A DNA stretch of 64,000 nucleotides from Amborella trichopoda (taxonomy: Eukaryota; Streptophyta; Magnoliopsida; Amborellales; Amborellaceae), in NCBI RefSeq assembly GCF_000471905.2, contig NW_006499973.1, forward strand, positions 5,457,213 through 5,521,212, read 5' to 3'. The stretch's first letter is position 1. Every line of letters begins with the position of its first letter. Positions 47,552-59,800 of this stretch are shown here, in pieces. The notes below the pieces were generated by a model. The model was not told the DNA's origin and did no database searches. It saw only the letters and a list, made by a program, of their open reading frames with translations. Both the position numbers and the translations under genes were made by a program.

Positions 47552-48838
47552 TGTTTGAACGTATTTTTCATCACCTTGGTCCCTGGTAGGAAGCAGGTCA
47601 ATAAAGCTTACGAGATAATGGAAAATTCCCGATCGTCTCTGAATGGCCCTAGAATCGCTCAAGATCGTCATTAGCAATTCCAAAGACCACCTTCCATATT
47701 TTGTCATGATCAGACATGTCTAAGACAGTGAATACAAAGAAACAGTTTTCAAAAAATTGGCCACTAGCGCCTTCAAACGGCCCTACAACTAGAGCTACAT
47801 TTTTGGTGTCTCAAATTACTATGAGACCACTACCATTGGATATGGCATAGTCGAAAACCCTTATGGGCCAAGTTTTGGCTTGATCAGACACTCTAGAACA
47901 AAGATATGAGCAAAACATTGAAACAAGAGAGGTCGCACACTATTCCCGCATGGCCCCACTGCACCAAAACACCATTAAAGGTGGTTGTTTGTACAGTCAC
48001 GGGCAGTCACTTTCGAGGCCCATAACTTACTCCTTCTAAATCAGATAGCTCCCAAATTGCTGAGCGTATTCGTCTCATTAAGATGAACAACTCGAAATAT
48101 GGCACGCTCCGAGATGATATCCGAACAGGGAGAAAAGCTAGAGAGAAGTTGTCGATCTGTGAAGAAATTGCAAAAAATTCAGTAGCGACATGCCTTGCTC
48201 GATAAACCAAATCACGACGCCCGTACAACAGATCGACGCAAGACCAATTCCATTGTGTGCGTAAGGTTCAAGGCTACCATTGGACCGAACCATGCATGTA
48301 ATGGACAATCAGATTTAATGCACGAAGCCGATGAATTTACTGAAATTCCAGTCGTCGAATTCTAGATTCTGGCCAAAACTCAAAAGTTGTGAAATCTTCA
48401 TTTGGGCTCCAAATCTCGTTCCGATTGATGCCAGGCGATCATGATGACATGCTTAGTACACTACGACAAAGAAATCACAAAAAATTTAAGGAAAGACTCC
48501 ACTATTGATATGAAGTTTCCAAGATTCAAACAAATTTCAAGTCTCGCGATCATGACTCAAAAACATGATTCATGGCTCGATGTTAGTATCAAAACAATTG
48601 CCATGTCCAGCCTTACAAGAAAACAATAATCTTTCGATCAAACGGGCATCAGAACAACCTCGGTTCGGCCACGAAATATCACTCAAGTTCTCGGGTAGCC
48701 ATAAGGACTGTTCTTCAATTCCACACATTGTTAGGAAGGGGAAAAATAGTCTTTTTGCATTATTTTAATTCAATTAAATCTAAATTTTTAGCAATTAGGT
48801 TTAACTTTGATCAATCTACTCATGTTTGGGCACAACTC

Positions 48839-48846
48839 TATATAAA
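48839..48846 (+). promoter_or_regulatory. LTR TATA box (element D)
   Basis: TATATAAA in CAACTCTATATAAACAGGC; AATAAA lies 78 bp downstream. Confidence 0.7.
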
Positions 48847-49072
48847 CAGGCACTGCCTCATTGTAAAAGGATAGCATGCAAACCCTAACACCTCTCGATC
48901 TTGACTGGATTCTTTGAAGATTGAATAAAAATTTTGATTCCTTGCTTGAGCCAGTGAATACGTCTTGGAGAGAGAGAGAGGAGAGAGAAGAAAAGGGCTA
49001 ATACCCTTCAAGCAAACAACTGTATCTCTCCTCCCCTCTCTCTCTCTTTCTCTGTCTCTCTCTCTCTCTTCT

Positions 49073-49110
49073 NNNNNNNNNNNNNNNNNNNNNNNNNNNN
49101 NNNNNNNNNN
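49073..49110. other. Assembly gap (38 N) with duplicated flanks
   Basis: Thirty-eight N bases. The block starting GTGAATACGTCTTGGAGAG occurs at about 48954, ahead of the gap, and again from 49111 right after it, with near-identical continuation (CTAATACCCTTCAAGCA, then CT-rich). The other LTRs have this block once. Confidence 0.95.
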
Positions 49111-49249
49111 GTGAATACGTCTTGGAGAGAGAGAGAGGAGAGAGAAGAAAGGACTAATACCCTTCAAGCAACAACTGTATCTCTCCTCCCTCCTCTCTCT
49201 CTTTCTCTGTCTCTCTCTCTCTCTTTCTCTCTTTCTCTCTCTCTCTTCT

Positions 49250-49860
49250 TCTTCTGTCAATTGGTGACACCTAACACTGGTTGGTCTCCTCTCTCTTCAT
49301 CTATCAGTCAGCGAGAGCTAGCGTCGGTTGGCTTTCTCTCTCTTCTTCTGTCAACTGGGGAGACCTAGCATTGGTTGGTCTCCTCTCTCTTCGTCTATCA
49401 GTTGGCGAGACCTAATGTCGATTGGTCCCCTCTCTCTTCATCTACCAATCGACGAGAGCTAACGCCGATTGTTCCCCTCTCTCTTCATCTATCAGTTGGT
49501 GAGACCTAGTGCTAGTTGGTCCCCTCTCTCTTCGCCTATCAGTCAGCAAGACCTAACGTCGGTTGGTCTCCTCTCTCTTCTTGTACCAGTCGGTGAGGCC
49601 GTGTGCCGATTGGTCTCCTCTCTCTCCTTCTACCAGTCGACGAGACCTAGCACCGATTGGTCTCCTCTCTCTTTTCTATCAATCGGTAAGGCTTAGAGCC
49701 AATTGGTTTTCCCTCTCTTTTTCTGTCCGTTGGCGAGACTAAGTGCCAATCGACTCCCTTCCTCTCTTCTCATTTGACACAGTAGGTGAAGCGTAGCGCC
49801 GACTGCTTCCTCTCTCTCCTATATCCTAAAATAGTCGGCGATGTCTAGTGCCGATGGCAT
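49250..49860 (+). repeat. 47-bp minisatellite in element D LTR
   Basis: About a dozen diverged units of 45-50 bp with the half-motif GAGACCTAGCGTCGGTTGG and variants, alternating with TCTCCTCTCTCTTC. Same family as 1-594. Confidence 0.8.
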
Positions 49861-50607
49861 CTCCTCTTCCTTCTTCTCTCTCCTTCCATCTATCCCCTTC
49901 CTCTCCTTAACCATTCCTCTGCTGCTCTCTCGTTCGACCGAGGGGGATTAAGGTTAGCATCTCATGGCAGTTCTGTCGTCTAGCTGTAATGTTGTCGCGC
50001 TATATTCGCTTGGCCTGCTTTACTGCCATGACAGACCGACCATCATGCCTAGATAGTCGATATCAGCAATAACATCTAGTAACGATCCCGTGAGCTGGTC
50101 TCAATTACTAAGCCCGTTTTGCCACCACGCTATGTCAATTATCCACCAGTCTAGTCCCTGCTCTGACCTTCTTGCTTGGTTGAATTCTTCTCTCCCCCCG
50201 TCTTTCTTTCTTCTTCTTGAATGTGCATGCTTGTGTACGCTCATCAGAGAGGAAAAGGGTGAGGTTTAACCCACGTGTCCCATAACCTTTGCCATCTATG
50301 TGTATGATTTTGTAAAGAGCAGAAAATAAGAAGAATACGATCCAAGGGAGGCGATTTTGAACTAGTTTCATTACTGGGGGGCTTTCTTCATGATCTAAGA
50401 GGGCGCCCATGCGAGTCAGCCCAAGTAAGTCCCCAACCCACCGTTGAAAATTCCTCTCTTACCGGTTGGTAACACCTGCCCCTATTTTCGAACAAGGTTC
50501 CTGAGAGAGCGATCACACGAACGTCCTGGGTCTTCCCCAAAACCCGAGACGCAAGCCACAGGATCCCTCAGGGATCCGGTGAGCGAGATTGAGGAACCTA
50601 ACCAGCT

Positions 50608-50626
50608 TGGCAACTCCACTAGGGAC
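50608..50626 (+). other. Primer-binding site of element D
   Basis: TGGCAACTCCACTAGGGAC, two mismatches from the E copy, directly after the LTR end. Confidence 0.8.
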
Positions 50627-52070
50627 TTACTACCCCTTAGTCAGATCGTTCTTGTTTGGCTAGTTTCTTCTTTTTATGCTTTCACCATCTTTTCACATTC
50701 ACTTATGGCTGCTGGGTTCATTCAGATCAGAGATTTTCTTATCCCCTTATTCGAGAGTGTCCCCAGGGAATAAGGTCCTTCGACTTCGTTTCCCGACCAT
50801 CCTCTTGAGTAAAGACCCCTTGTCTAGCTCTCAGGTCTTAACTTGGATCGGCGTGAGGAGGGACTTGAAGGTCCCTCACTCTCCATCTCTTCGCTCTGGT
50901 GGAAATTCCACCAAGGTTCCTTGCATGGGCGGCACTTATGTTGCTCCACACGGGATGCACCCATCCATTGGCGAATTGCTTGCTGGTCATGTTTCTGAGG
51001 TACGCCGGAAGCTTGGCAAGTCCCTTTCTGTAAAAGGCAAGCGAGTTGGCATTGCTTCTGTGGGTTGCTATAAGGCTACCCCCCACATTCCTACATAAGA
51101 GGTCTCTATCCCAAGAGGCTCAACACAGAGAGGCGGAAACCCCACGGTCTCCACCCATTACACACACCATAAGACTCGTGGGTCACCCACTCGAGTCGCA
51201 CTTTGGGGCAACCCTTCTATTACCTCAAGTTTGTGTCAAGGATCGAACCTTCCAAGGCCAGATCCTCCACATGCCACTCATGTGTATCTCACTACTCGGG
51301 GGAACGCCATTATTGCGCCTACCTGAGTACACAGGAGACGAACTCGACATCCTCCTCTTATGCACACATAAGCGCACCCTGTAAGGGGCAGGTCTTCACC
51401 TGTTACCTTACAGACACATGCTTATAGTTCTCAGCCTCTTAAGGCCAGCTCACCTGCTTGAGCCCGGGTGGACCCCCAGGTCCCTCAAGATCCTTCTTCA
51501 AGGGGCGCACAAGCGTTGTCATCTCAGGCCTTCCCTCATCCTCGACTGGAGCATCCTCAAGAGTCAAACCTGCTCTCGCTCGCTCCTTTTTCTTCGAGCA
51601 AGCACTTCAACCTTGGTACTCGAAGGTTTTTCCGAGAGTACCATCCTGAACGAGCCCCAACACTTTAGTCATGTCTTTGAGGCTCATAAGAGAGCTCGGG
51701 GCATGAACCTCCTAGAAGATCGAGTCCTTCATCCTCCCCGGCCTAAGAAGACTCCAGTTCCTGACCCTCCTCCTTTACCACACCTGATGGAGACAGCTCT
51801 TTCTTGCAAGAAGAGTTGACCAACCACGACCTAGATCACAGTTTTGGCAAGAGGTCCATCAAAACCTCAAGGCTAAACGTGATAGAGGCCTACAAATTTT
51901 GACTAGGGAGGTGAGCAAGGCAGTCAAAGCAGCCGATTTCGATGACCCTCTTCACCTAAATCCCTTTTACCCCCTTCAGACGATGAAGCCTGACGAAGAG
52001 CACTATGAGCCCTGTGCTGTGGTTACTGTCACTGAAGAAGACTTAGCCACTCAATAACCACGGTCCTAAG
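50627..52070 (+). pseudogene. Element D: leader and ORF1
   Basis: Open block 50676-51098 containing VRRDLKVPHSPSLRSGGNS, MHPSIGELLAGHVSEVRRK and SVKGKRVGIASVGCYK, then a TAA. Homology continues SIPRGSTQRGGNP, TRVALWGNP and HVYLTTRGN, through a stop, to VHRRRT and a Pro/Ser-rich tail to 51668. The HKRARGMNLLEDRVLHPP block (51688 on) matches C. Basic, low complexity, no recognised domain. It corresponds in position to the ORF1 reported upstream of gag in Ogre elements. Confidence 0.5.
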
Positions 52071-54850
52071 ACTATCGTGAACCAGCTCCCCAGCCATGGT
52101 CCCATGACCGTCGAGAATCGGTACAAATGCGATTTGCATACAAAAGTCGAGTTCAGTCAGGGCATGATGACCCCTTACTGACTGATCTACCACCTACGAC
52201 CTGCCAAACTCGCAAGCCTTCGGCTGCCACTAACATTGACCTCTCTAGAGAAACGGTTAGCGTAATGGTTGTAAGCAAGCCTGGTGATGCGTAGGAAGAT
52301 CGCATGAACAAGTTTGAGGATATGGTGTGCGTGATGATGGAGAAGATAGACCGTATTGACGTTGCACATCAGTAGGCTAGCCATGAGGTCAATTCTCATC
52401 ACTCTGATGGTATACCTCCACAGAAGCCTCCTTCATCTACCTCGAAGGACAATTCTGTACCTCATCTGGTCTCTCAGTCTGATGTTGATGCTATGGTCAC
52501 CCATAGCCTAAAGAACAGGCAAATTCCAGGCATACAGGGGGCAATGCCATATTAAAGACTGTACCTCTCCTATATTGATCAAGTCCCGTTCCCCTCAGAC
52601 TATAAGAAAGGAACTTTCCTCAATTCAGTGGAACCACCTCCCCAAACCAGCAAATCGCCCATTTCTAGGTAGCATGTCGGGAAACGACAGCTGATGGGAG
52701 ACTTCTTCTCTGCCAGTTTGTCGAGACCCTTGATGGCCCGACATTTCAATGGTATGCCCGACTTCTCAATGGTATGCCCGACTTCTACCAAACTCGGTGC
52801 ATACATGGGAGGATATGGAGAAACGGTTCTATCAACACTTCTATGAGGTCAAGAGAGAGGTTCAAGCCATCGAGCTTCTCACCCTGACTCAAGACTCGAT
52901 GAGCCTGTAGATCAGTTCATATCAAGATGGAGTAACTTGGCTTCCCTCCATCTTAATCCTATACCTAAGAAGGAAGGAGTAAAAACTTGTGTGTGGAAGA
53001 TGCAACCTGAGATCGCCCTACATGTCGAGGCCTCCAATCCGACCTCCACGTCAGAGTTGATCTCCAAATCAGTCCGCATAGAAATTTTGTCATGCCATCA
53101 TGATGCGACACAACAACCATCTACAAGTTCAGCAAATAACTAGGGCAATGGTAGCTCTCGGAATAACTTACTGGATAGCCAACAGAAAGGGGTGATCAGT
53201 GCAGCCGTCATGGTCACTGATTCAAAGAAGGCTTCGCCTTAAACCTTGGACCTCTCTAAAGGGGTAACTGCAGCAATAGTAACACCCCAAGCTGGCAAGC
53301 AACAACCATCGTATAATAGGGTACCTCCACCATCCAACTTTGATCAGAAGGATTATCTCTCTAAGCATAGGAATAAGGTCTATCCCTTCGAGATGGAATG
53401 GGTCCCTGCATTGTTCCAGTTATTATTGGAGCAGAATATGATTAAGTTTTCAGAAATCAAGTTCCCTAGGCAATCTGGCCTCAACGATCAGGTGAATTAT
53501 TGTGCATACCATCGGAGGATTAATGATCCTACGGATGACTGCTACACGCTGAAGGACATCATTGAGGCCCTGATTTTTAAGAGTCAGATAAAGCTCGAAG
53601 ACTTAAAGAAGGCCTTCGGGGCAGTTGAGACCTCTCATGTTGTAACCTGTAATTCTCTACACCTTCTTCATTATAATGCTTCAAGAAGGCATAATCACCC
53701 CAAAGAAGGCAAGGCAACCCCTGCGCCTTGTTAAAGGGACTCAAGTTCGTTAGTGCCCATACCATCAGCTAAGAGGTCATTACTTGTCAGAATGCACGGC
53801 TTTCGTTGATATATTCGCAAAGAAGATGCAGGAGTATCAAGCATTCTACAATCTTCCCATAAGTGATCCTCAAATCATTCCCTCATCGGGGCAAGAAGAT
53901 CTCACAAGGAAGGACCTTCCCATCAATGACTCAGACCCTGCGGAACCCTCAACATCCCAGTCATGAATGATCTACCATGGTCAAAGCGTACTCAAATCTT
54001 TGAAGCGAGAAGTAGTTCGTTAAGCTAAGATTGTTCGCCTGCGCAGTGAATGGAATCATACATTACGTTAGAAAATCAGAAAGAGATGGGCACTAAGGGC
54101 TGTGCGCCGAAGAAATAATACCTCTCAACTCACAGTCGAGCAGGAATTTCTCTGGCCCCTTCCTCCATTGCTAACTTTGCTGAACTTCATCCCCGGCACG
54201 ATCCTTTTTCCATCTTTTTCCTGTCAAGAAGATACCCTTGTCTCATCTTCCACTCAGCAAACGTCCAATGAGGGTGACGACATTAAAATCATTCCCCAAT
54301 GGTTTGAGCAAGGCAAAGACTTAAAAGATCCCCTACAACCGTCAAATCCTGGTGATGACATAAAAAGCTGCCTAATCGATTCGATGAGGGGAACGACCTT
54401 AAAAGTCCCCCACTTTCCAACCCTTCTCCATCTTATTTTCCTGCTTCTCATTCTCTTATGTCTTCTGCATATATAAACTTGATCTGCTCAGATTTCGAGG
54501 CTCTCGATCAGGAATTCGAAGAAATCAATATAAGCAGGACGTAACAGAAGCGATTGAGAAAGACCCTGGCACAGGTAGCAGGATTCTTAATAGTTGCTGA
54601 TGCCCTGAAAGCTAAAGCTAAGGCAGAGCCACCTTCATAAAAAAAGCACAAGAAGTCAAAGCCAAAGAAGGCCCAGTGGCCCCTTGAGCTTGACTTCGAA
54701 AAGAGATTGAGAGAATCAAGAGGGCAAAGCTTCTATTCTCAAGGGGCTTGCCATATGGTCCAAATTTCAGGAGCAATACCTACGACGTGGCTTATAAATC
54801 TCAGATCAGGGAGGACGCTGCAGCCTCCACCGTAAAAGTCGAGCATCTTG
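52071..54850 (+). pseudogene. Element D: gag and spacer
   Basis: Coiled coil EDRMNKFEDMVCVMMEKIDRID (52295-52360). The capsid core is damaged by a 20-bp tandem duplication (52746-52785) and shifts, but EPVDQFISRWSNLASLHLNP, KMQPEIALHVEASNPTST and LDLSKGVTAAIVTPQAGKQQ are clear. The open stretch 53246-53734 holds the first knuckle CAYHRRINDPTDDC (53501-53542; one His replaced by Asp) and LKDIIEALI. The second knuckle CPYHQLRGHYLSEC (53754-53795) is intact. The spacer has FLWPLPPLLTLLNFIPGTI (54145-54200). Confidence 0.7.
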
Positions 54851-56669
54851 AACTTCCTCAGTCCACCACTGCCCCCTAATCCAAAGACTAGTCTGCCTAT
54901 CCTACAGCTCCCTAGGCTCCTTCCTAATCCCAATACACCTATTCTCCAATTTCCTAAGACTCCTTCGATCCCGTGCACTCAGTATCTCCCAATGCCTCAA
55001 ACTTCCATCACTCAAATCAAGCCTGGTGTGCAAGTAAGTCAGCCAGCCGGCCAAAATAAACCCTCTTTACCCAAACCTGCTCCTCAACCCAATATACCCA
55101 CCAAACCAGTGGTAGGACAAGGAGCACAAGCCCTTGATCAAGAGAAGGTGATATATGATGTGATAAGGCATCTACAGAAGTTTCCAGCCCTTCTTAGTGT
55201 CTTCGACGCCCTCATGCTTTCAAAGGATTACCGGATGGCTTTGGTTCAGGCTCTCCCTGACCCGGAAGTGTACGAGATCGAAGTAGAACCTATTGAGGTA
55301 GACTCGGCAATTCTACAAGGATGTATGCCAATCACCTTTTCAGAGGATGATCTGTAGCTAGGGGAAAAGTTTCACAATCGCCCTCTCTTTGCTGCTGGAG
55401 AATTACATGCATGCTCCATCAGCCGAATCATGTTAGATGGAGGTTTTGCAGTCAACCTCATTCCAAGAAGGATCCTTACTTGATTAGGGTTGGGGTCCGA
55501 AGACCTTACCCCGACCCACACACTGTTCTGGGGTTTAACTAATCAGGAGAGAAACCGGCTGGCACGATACGCCTTTGACTTAAGATCGGTCAACTGAACG
55601 ATTACGCTCAGTTTCATGAAATCAATGCCGACACTTCTTATATTATTCTCCTTGATTGGCCATGACTCCATGATCATGGGGTGGTTCCATCAACATTGTA
55701 ACAATGTTTCAAGTATAGTTAAGATGGGAGGCAACATACGGTCTATGCTGACAAAAGACCATCCCCTGTGGCCAAAACTCACCATGCACATGAAAAATAT
55801 TACTTCACAGATCTGGTGTCCCCGCAGAAGATGAGATAGGAAGGTCATGAGTCTACAAGCAAGACTGTGTCCTTGTCTCATGAAGATGTTGAGGATGTTT
55901 GGAGGATGTTAGTGAACATGTTCAAGGAAGAAGAAAGGCAGGGCAGAATTTTACCCCTAACTACTCTTTATTCCAACATCCCAACTATCATTTAAGAAAA
56001 CCCTTCTTCGTTTGAAAAAGAGTACTTACCCTCTGCCCCCAGTTCTGAGCCACCTTGGCTAGAAAATGAACCAGAAGTCATTCTTGAGATTGACAAGCCA
56101 TGGGGGTAGAATTCCCGGCTCCAACAGTCACCTATATACCGGACCATCAGAAAGCCCTGCATATCCCCATTTCACTCTTGAAAGCCGAAGCAGCGCATCA
56201 ATCGCCATGAAAAGTCTTTCAAAATCCTGTTGCTACAAGTTTAGAGGATGTTCTTCAAACCATTTTCGAGTCAAAAGTTTTACTTTTCCCCAACCTCTTA
56301 GGAGAGAAGTTCGAAGAACGACAACTTCCTTCCCCTCAAGGGCAAGATCCTATAGCAAACTTGAGAACCGAAGTCTACAGCCTCCAAAGCGAATTGGAGG
56401 TCATGCGTATCTCTTCAAAGCATCTCAAAGAGTTTGTGCCAAAGACTGAAAGCTATGATGAGCTTGAAGTAAACCCGCCACTAATGGAGGCCAATGCCCC
56501 TCCCGGCTGGACTATTTATAGCAATCAAGCTCACCATATCATGAGGAAAATGAACTATGAACCTTTGGCCAATCATACATTGAATGGAGAAAAAGCAACA
56601 ACCCCGTATTTTGAAGCTATCCAAGCCGCGACAGCCCGCCATGGGGCAAAACAAGGCTTAGGGTATTAG
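54851..56669 (+). pseudogene. Element D: aspartic protease and post-protease domain
   Basis: A 169-codon open stretch to 55357 with ALDQEKVIYDVIRHLQKFPALLS, LMLSKDYRMALVQALPDPEVY and CMPITFSEDDL. The active site LDGGFAVNLIP starts at 55433: the Asp is kept, Ser replaced by Phe. Frameshifts follow, then HEDVEDVWRMLVNMFKEEER, and the closing segment 56361-56669 with RTEVYSLQSELEVMRISSKHL, PGWTIYSNQAHHIMRKMNYEP and KQGLGY before TAG. The protease is probably inactive in this copy. No polymerase follows; the antisense gene ends 172 bp downstream. Confidence 0.7.
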
Positions 56670-56780
56670 TCTCTTGGGACAATGAAAGTATTGAGAGGCA
56701 TTCAAAAGAATCACATGAAGCGCAGTAAAAGTAAAGAGAGAATGAAACCATCCAGTAAAGTCAATCAAATAGAGGAGCAC

Positions 56781-56786
56781 TTTATT
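56781..56786 (-). terminator. Candidate polyadenylation signal of antisense gene D
   Basis: AATAAA (minus strand) in AATGAATAAAGTGCTCC, about 55 bp past the antisense stop, matching the C copy at 39313-39308. Confidence 0.55.
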
Positions 56787-56841
56787 CATTTGTAAATTTT
56801 TTTACAGGTACTAAAGGAATAAAAAGAGGGAAATGACATGC

Positions 56842-59800
56842 TCAGAAATGATCAATCATCCTATTGATCTTAGCGCTACATGTTTCAGGAGAAGTCTCAG
56901 TGCCTTGAACACGTGTCTTCAGCTCTGCCACTGTTTGAGTCTCTTTTGTCATCACCACAGTTTCCAACTCAATTGTGCCATTGAGTTCGGACAAATCTGT
57001 GACCAAAGAGGCCTCTGTGGCCTTCGTTTGAGCCATCTCCATCTCAAGGCTCGAGAATTCTTCCTTTAGTATTCGCATTGCCTCTTGAATGTCAATCATT
57101 CTCCTAAAACTTCCTTGCGCCTCCTTCTTGAGGTCCTGCTGGCTGCTAGCTATCAGGGCCTTCTTCTCATTACAAGCATCTATCATCGCGTGACTTGCTA
57201 AGATTAACTCTTTCAAGGATACTACCCTACTGGTTTCTTCCTCGGGATGCAGCACTCCCAACCGTCAGTATGTTTAGAGTTGTATCAAAATGAGAAAGCA
57301 CCTATGGCACCACCCCAACTGTAGTAGTCTCGGAAAACTCCCTCAGCTTGGCCAAACCTTCTCCCAGCTCATTGAAAGGCAGCTCACTCAAGACCTGGAG
57401 GCCTTCTCTATGCATGCCTTCAATCATGCTGGAAACACCACCAAAAATAGGTCTGGACGGTGCTGCTGAGGCCACCACTATGAAAGACAACTCGACCTCA
57501 AGAACCGGGCTTGTTGAAGTGATAGCCATCTGAGCCACTGGTTCCTCTGAAACGTGGGCAAAACCTAGAGCTTCTTGCCCGTCAAGCTCATAGATAGCCC
57601 CAGTCTCAATCTGCATAGGCTTTTCTACGCCAGCCTTGCTATCTTGACCCTCTCTTACGGGGACCTCCACTTTTGTCTCAACAGGCTGGAGATGAACCTG
57701 TCCCCTTTGCTCTTCACTCTCCTGAACTATCACCACAACATTACCAAGTTCAGGAATCGCCCCTTATCTTTGGCCTTCGCCAGCCAACTCACCCTTAGTA
57801 GTAGCTTCCTCCACTTGGCCCTTGCCTTCAACACCTAGAACTTCAACCCCAAAGAGCTCAACCCCCTCATTTTTATGACTCAAGACCATAGGAATAGCAA
57901 CCTCTTGGTGCTCGGGCACGTCATCAACTCCAGTCTCTTCTTCTTGAGCTGCAGCCCTTGCCTCAGTCGAGGCACTAAACCCCTCATGCATGGCGGCCAC
58001 ATCGACATCTGAGCCTCTATCTGGAGCAGTTGCTTTAAGGCTTTCATCCTCCTTGGTCTCCATCTTAGCTGCCTCTGACTCAAGAGCTGCCCCTGGACTC
58101 GAGGGCTCCTTCCTAAGATCCGGAGTCCCCTCCCAATCAGAAGAAATGTCAATAGGCTTAGAGCTCTCAGAGTCGTCTACCTTAGTTTCTGAAGAAAAAT
58201 AAAACATTTTAGCAGAAGCAGAAGATGGTTCAGAAAGCACAAAGGGCGATACTAGAAGAATTCTTAAAAGATCAGAAGAGGAAGGGCTACTTCCTGGTTC
58301 TAACACCGTATGGAGCTTTTCACTCTTCTGCCTCCAAGTACGCCCAGTACCTGAAGATGCTACACGAGTGTCCACAGCAATCAGGCGCTTTCTTTTCTCT
58401 CCCCCTGCCAGAGTAGGAGCTGCCGCCTTAGATCCACCCCTTTGGGGAGGCCCTCCAGTCAATTTGCTGTGAGGACCTCTCCAGATTAGGGTGTTCAGGT
58501 CCTGTGGTGGGCGTTTCTCATAACCAGGGACCTGTCGCCCCTCATCCCATTCAAAGATTGAGCTAAGATTGTCGAAGACACTCCCAATCATCATCTTCAT
58601 CGCAAGGAACTCTGGTGAGGCCTCGTCAACTGCTATCTCACATGGAAGCCCCAAACCTTCTAGTTGGAGGGATAGTCCAAGATGAATACCTCACCAAGAG
58701 CAGGAGCATCAGCCAACCTCCTTTGCCAGGTGTCCTGTTGCCAGTTGCCGTTCACTCCTTTCCAAGGGTAGTCCTGCTCCCAATAGCCCTTACTGATGAT
58801 TCTCCACCAGTTTGCATATGCCTTAGTTGTGCGGACTCTCTTATCGAAGTGATGTAGCACGTATTTGTTGGTCTCTGTCATTTCAAGACACATGGACCAA
58901 GCAATTTGTATATTTTATGACATCCAACACTCCTGGAAAGTTCCAAGCTCCTCTGCCCTCCCCTTATACACCTTACTCTGGTGCTTCTCGAAGAATATCG
59001 AGAAGGGACAGCTTTGGTCAAGCCCATGCTGATGGGCAAAGCGGTGGGGGAAATATCCCTCTAGCCGGGCACTGTGTACAGTTCGATAAGGTAAGACTCC
59101 CCCTCTGATGCTCAGCATGAACATGAGTTCCTTAATCGTTGTTGGGGCACCATCCACCTCCTTCCCCAACTCATCGACAAAAGCACGGTCAGTGAAGCTC
59201 CCCACCGAAAAAGGGACTCTCCTCATGTTCAAAAAATCATTTTCGAATAGACCCCGAACTTCCCTTGGGGTATGGAAGATGGCCCTCTGGTTTTCTATCT
59301 CCATCAAGAAGGGTCGCAACTTATTTTCTGAGTACTGATGCTTGACGTAGGTGTCATGAAAATAAGCCCCTAGCCAGCCGTACACATAATGCACAGGGAA
59401 TGGGGTTTTAAAGTCCCCAGGAAAAGCTTCTCCTCCTATAATGTCGTTCCCTCCCTCCTTGCCCTTATAAGCCTTTCCAAGGGAGATGGCCCCTAAACCA
59501 TGGTATATGTTGCACAGGACTGGCTGAGCAAGGGCATACTCACACCCTCTAGCCATGTCGCATGCCACATATAATATCACTGGGAGAATGTCGTCCCCCC
59601 AGCCAGGAAGCACAAACATGCACAAGAATAGGGCCAGGTAGGAGGCCAAGACGACACGGTCATCATCAAGCTTGAGCTGATATATAGGAGGCGTCTCCTT
59701 TGTAACTGCCTTCCCTTTCCCCTTTAGAGTACTCTGACCGCCCTCAGAATAGTCCCTGTAAAAGAATTTCACCTAGTCTGTGAAGTGAACCTACCATTGC

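Larger units (their letters stand above)
47552..50607 (+). repeat. Element D 5' LTR (complete, contains gap)
   Basis: About 3.06 kb, from TGTTTGAACGTATTTTTCAT to ACCTAACCAGCT before the PBS. Same order as the other LTRs: U3, TATA at 48839, AATAAA at 48924-48929, CT tract, 47-bp minisatellite (49250-49860), and U5 with GATCTAAGAGGGCGCCCATG. It contains a 38-N gap with duplicated flanks, so its true length is uncertain. Confidence 0.85.

Noticed and set aside
48838..49260. Minus-strand frame of 140 codons crossing the N gap.
   Set aside because: It includes unknown bases and CT-rich sequence; its openness is an artefact of simple repeats.
49250..49860. Regularly spaced repeats resembling a CRISPR array.
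   Set aside because: The 47-bp units are diverged throughout, there are no unique spacers between constant repeats, and the context is a plant LTR; it is a minisatellite.
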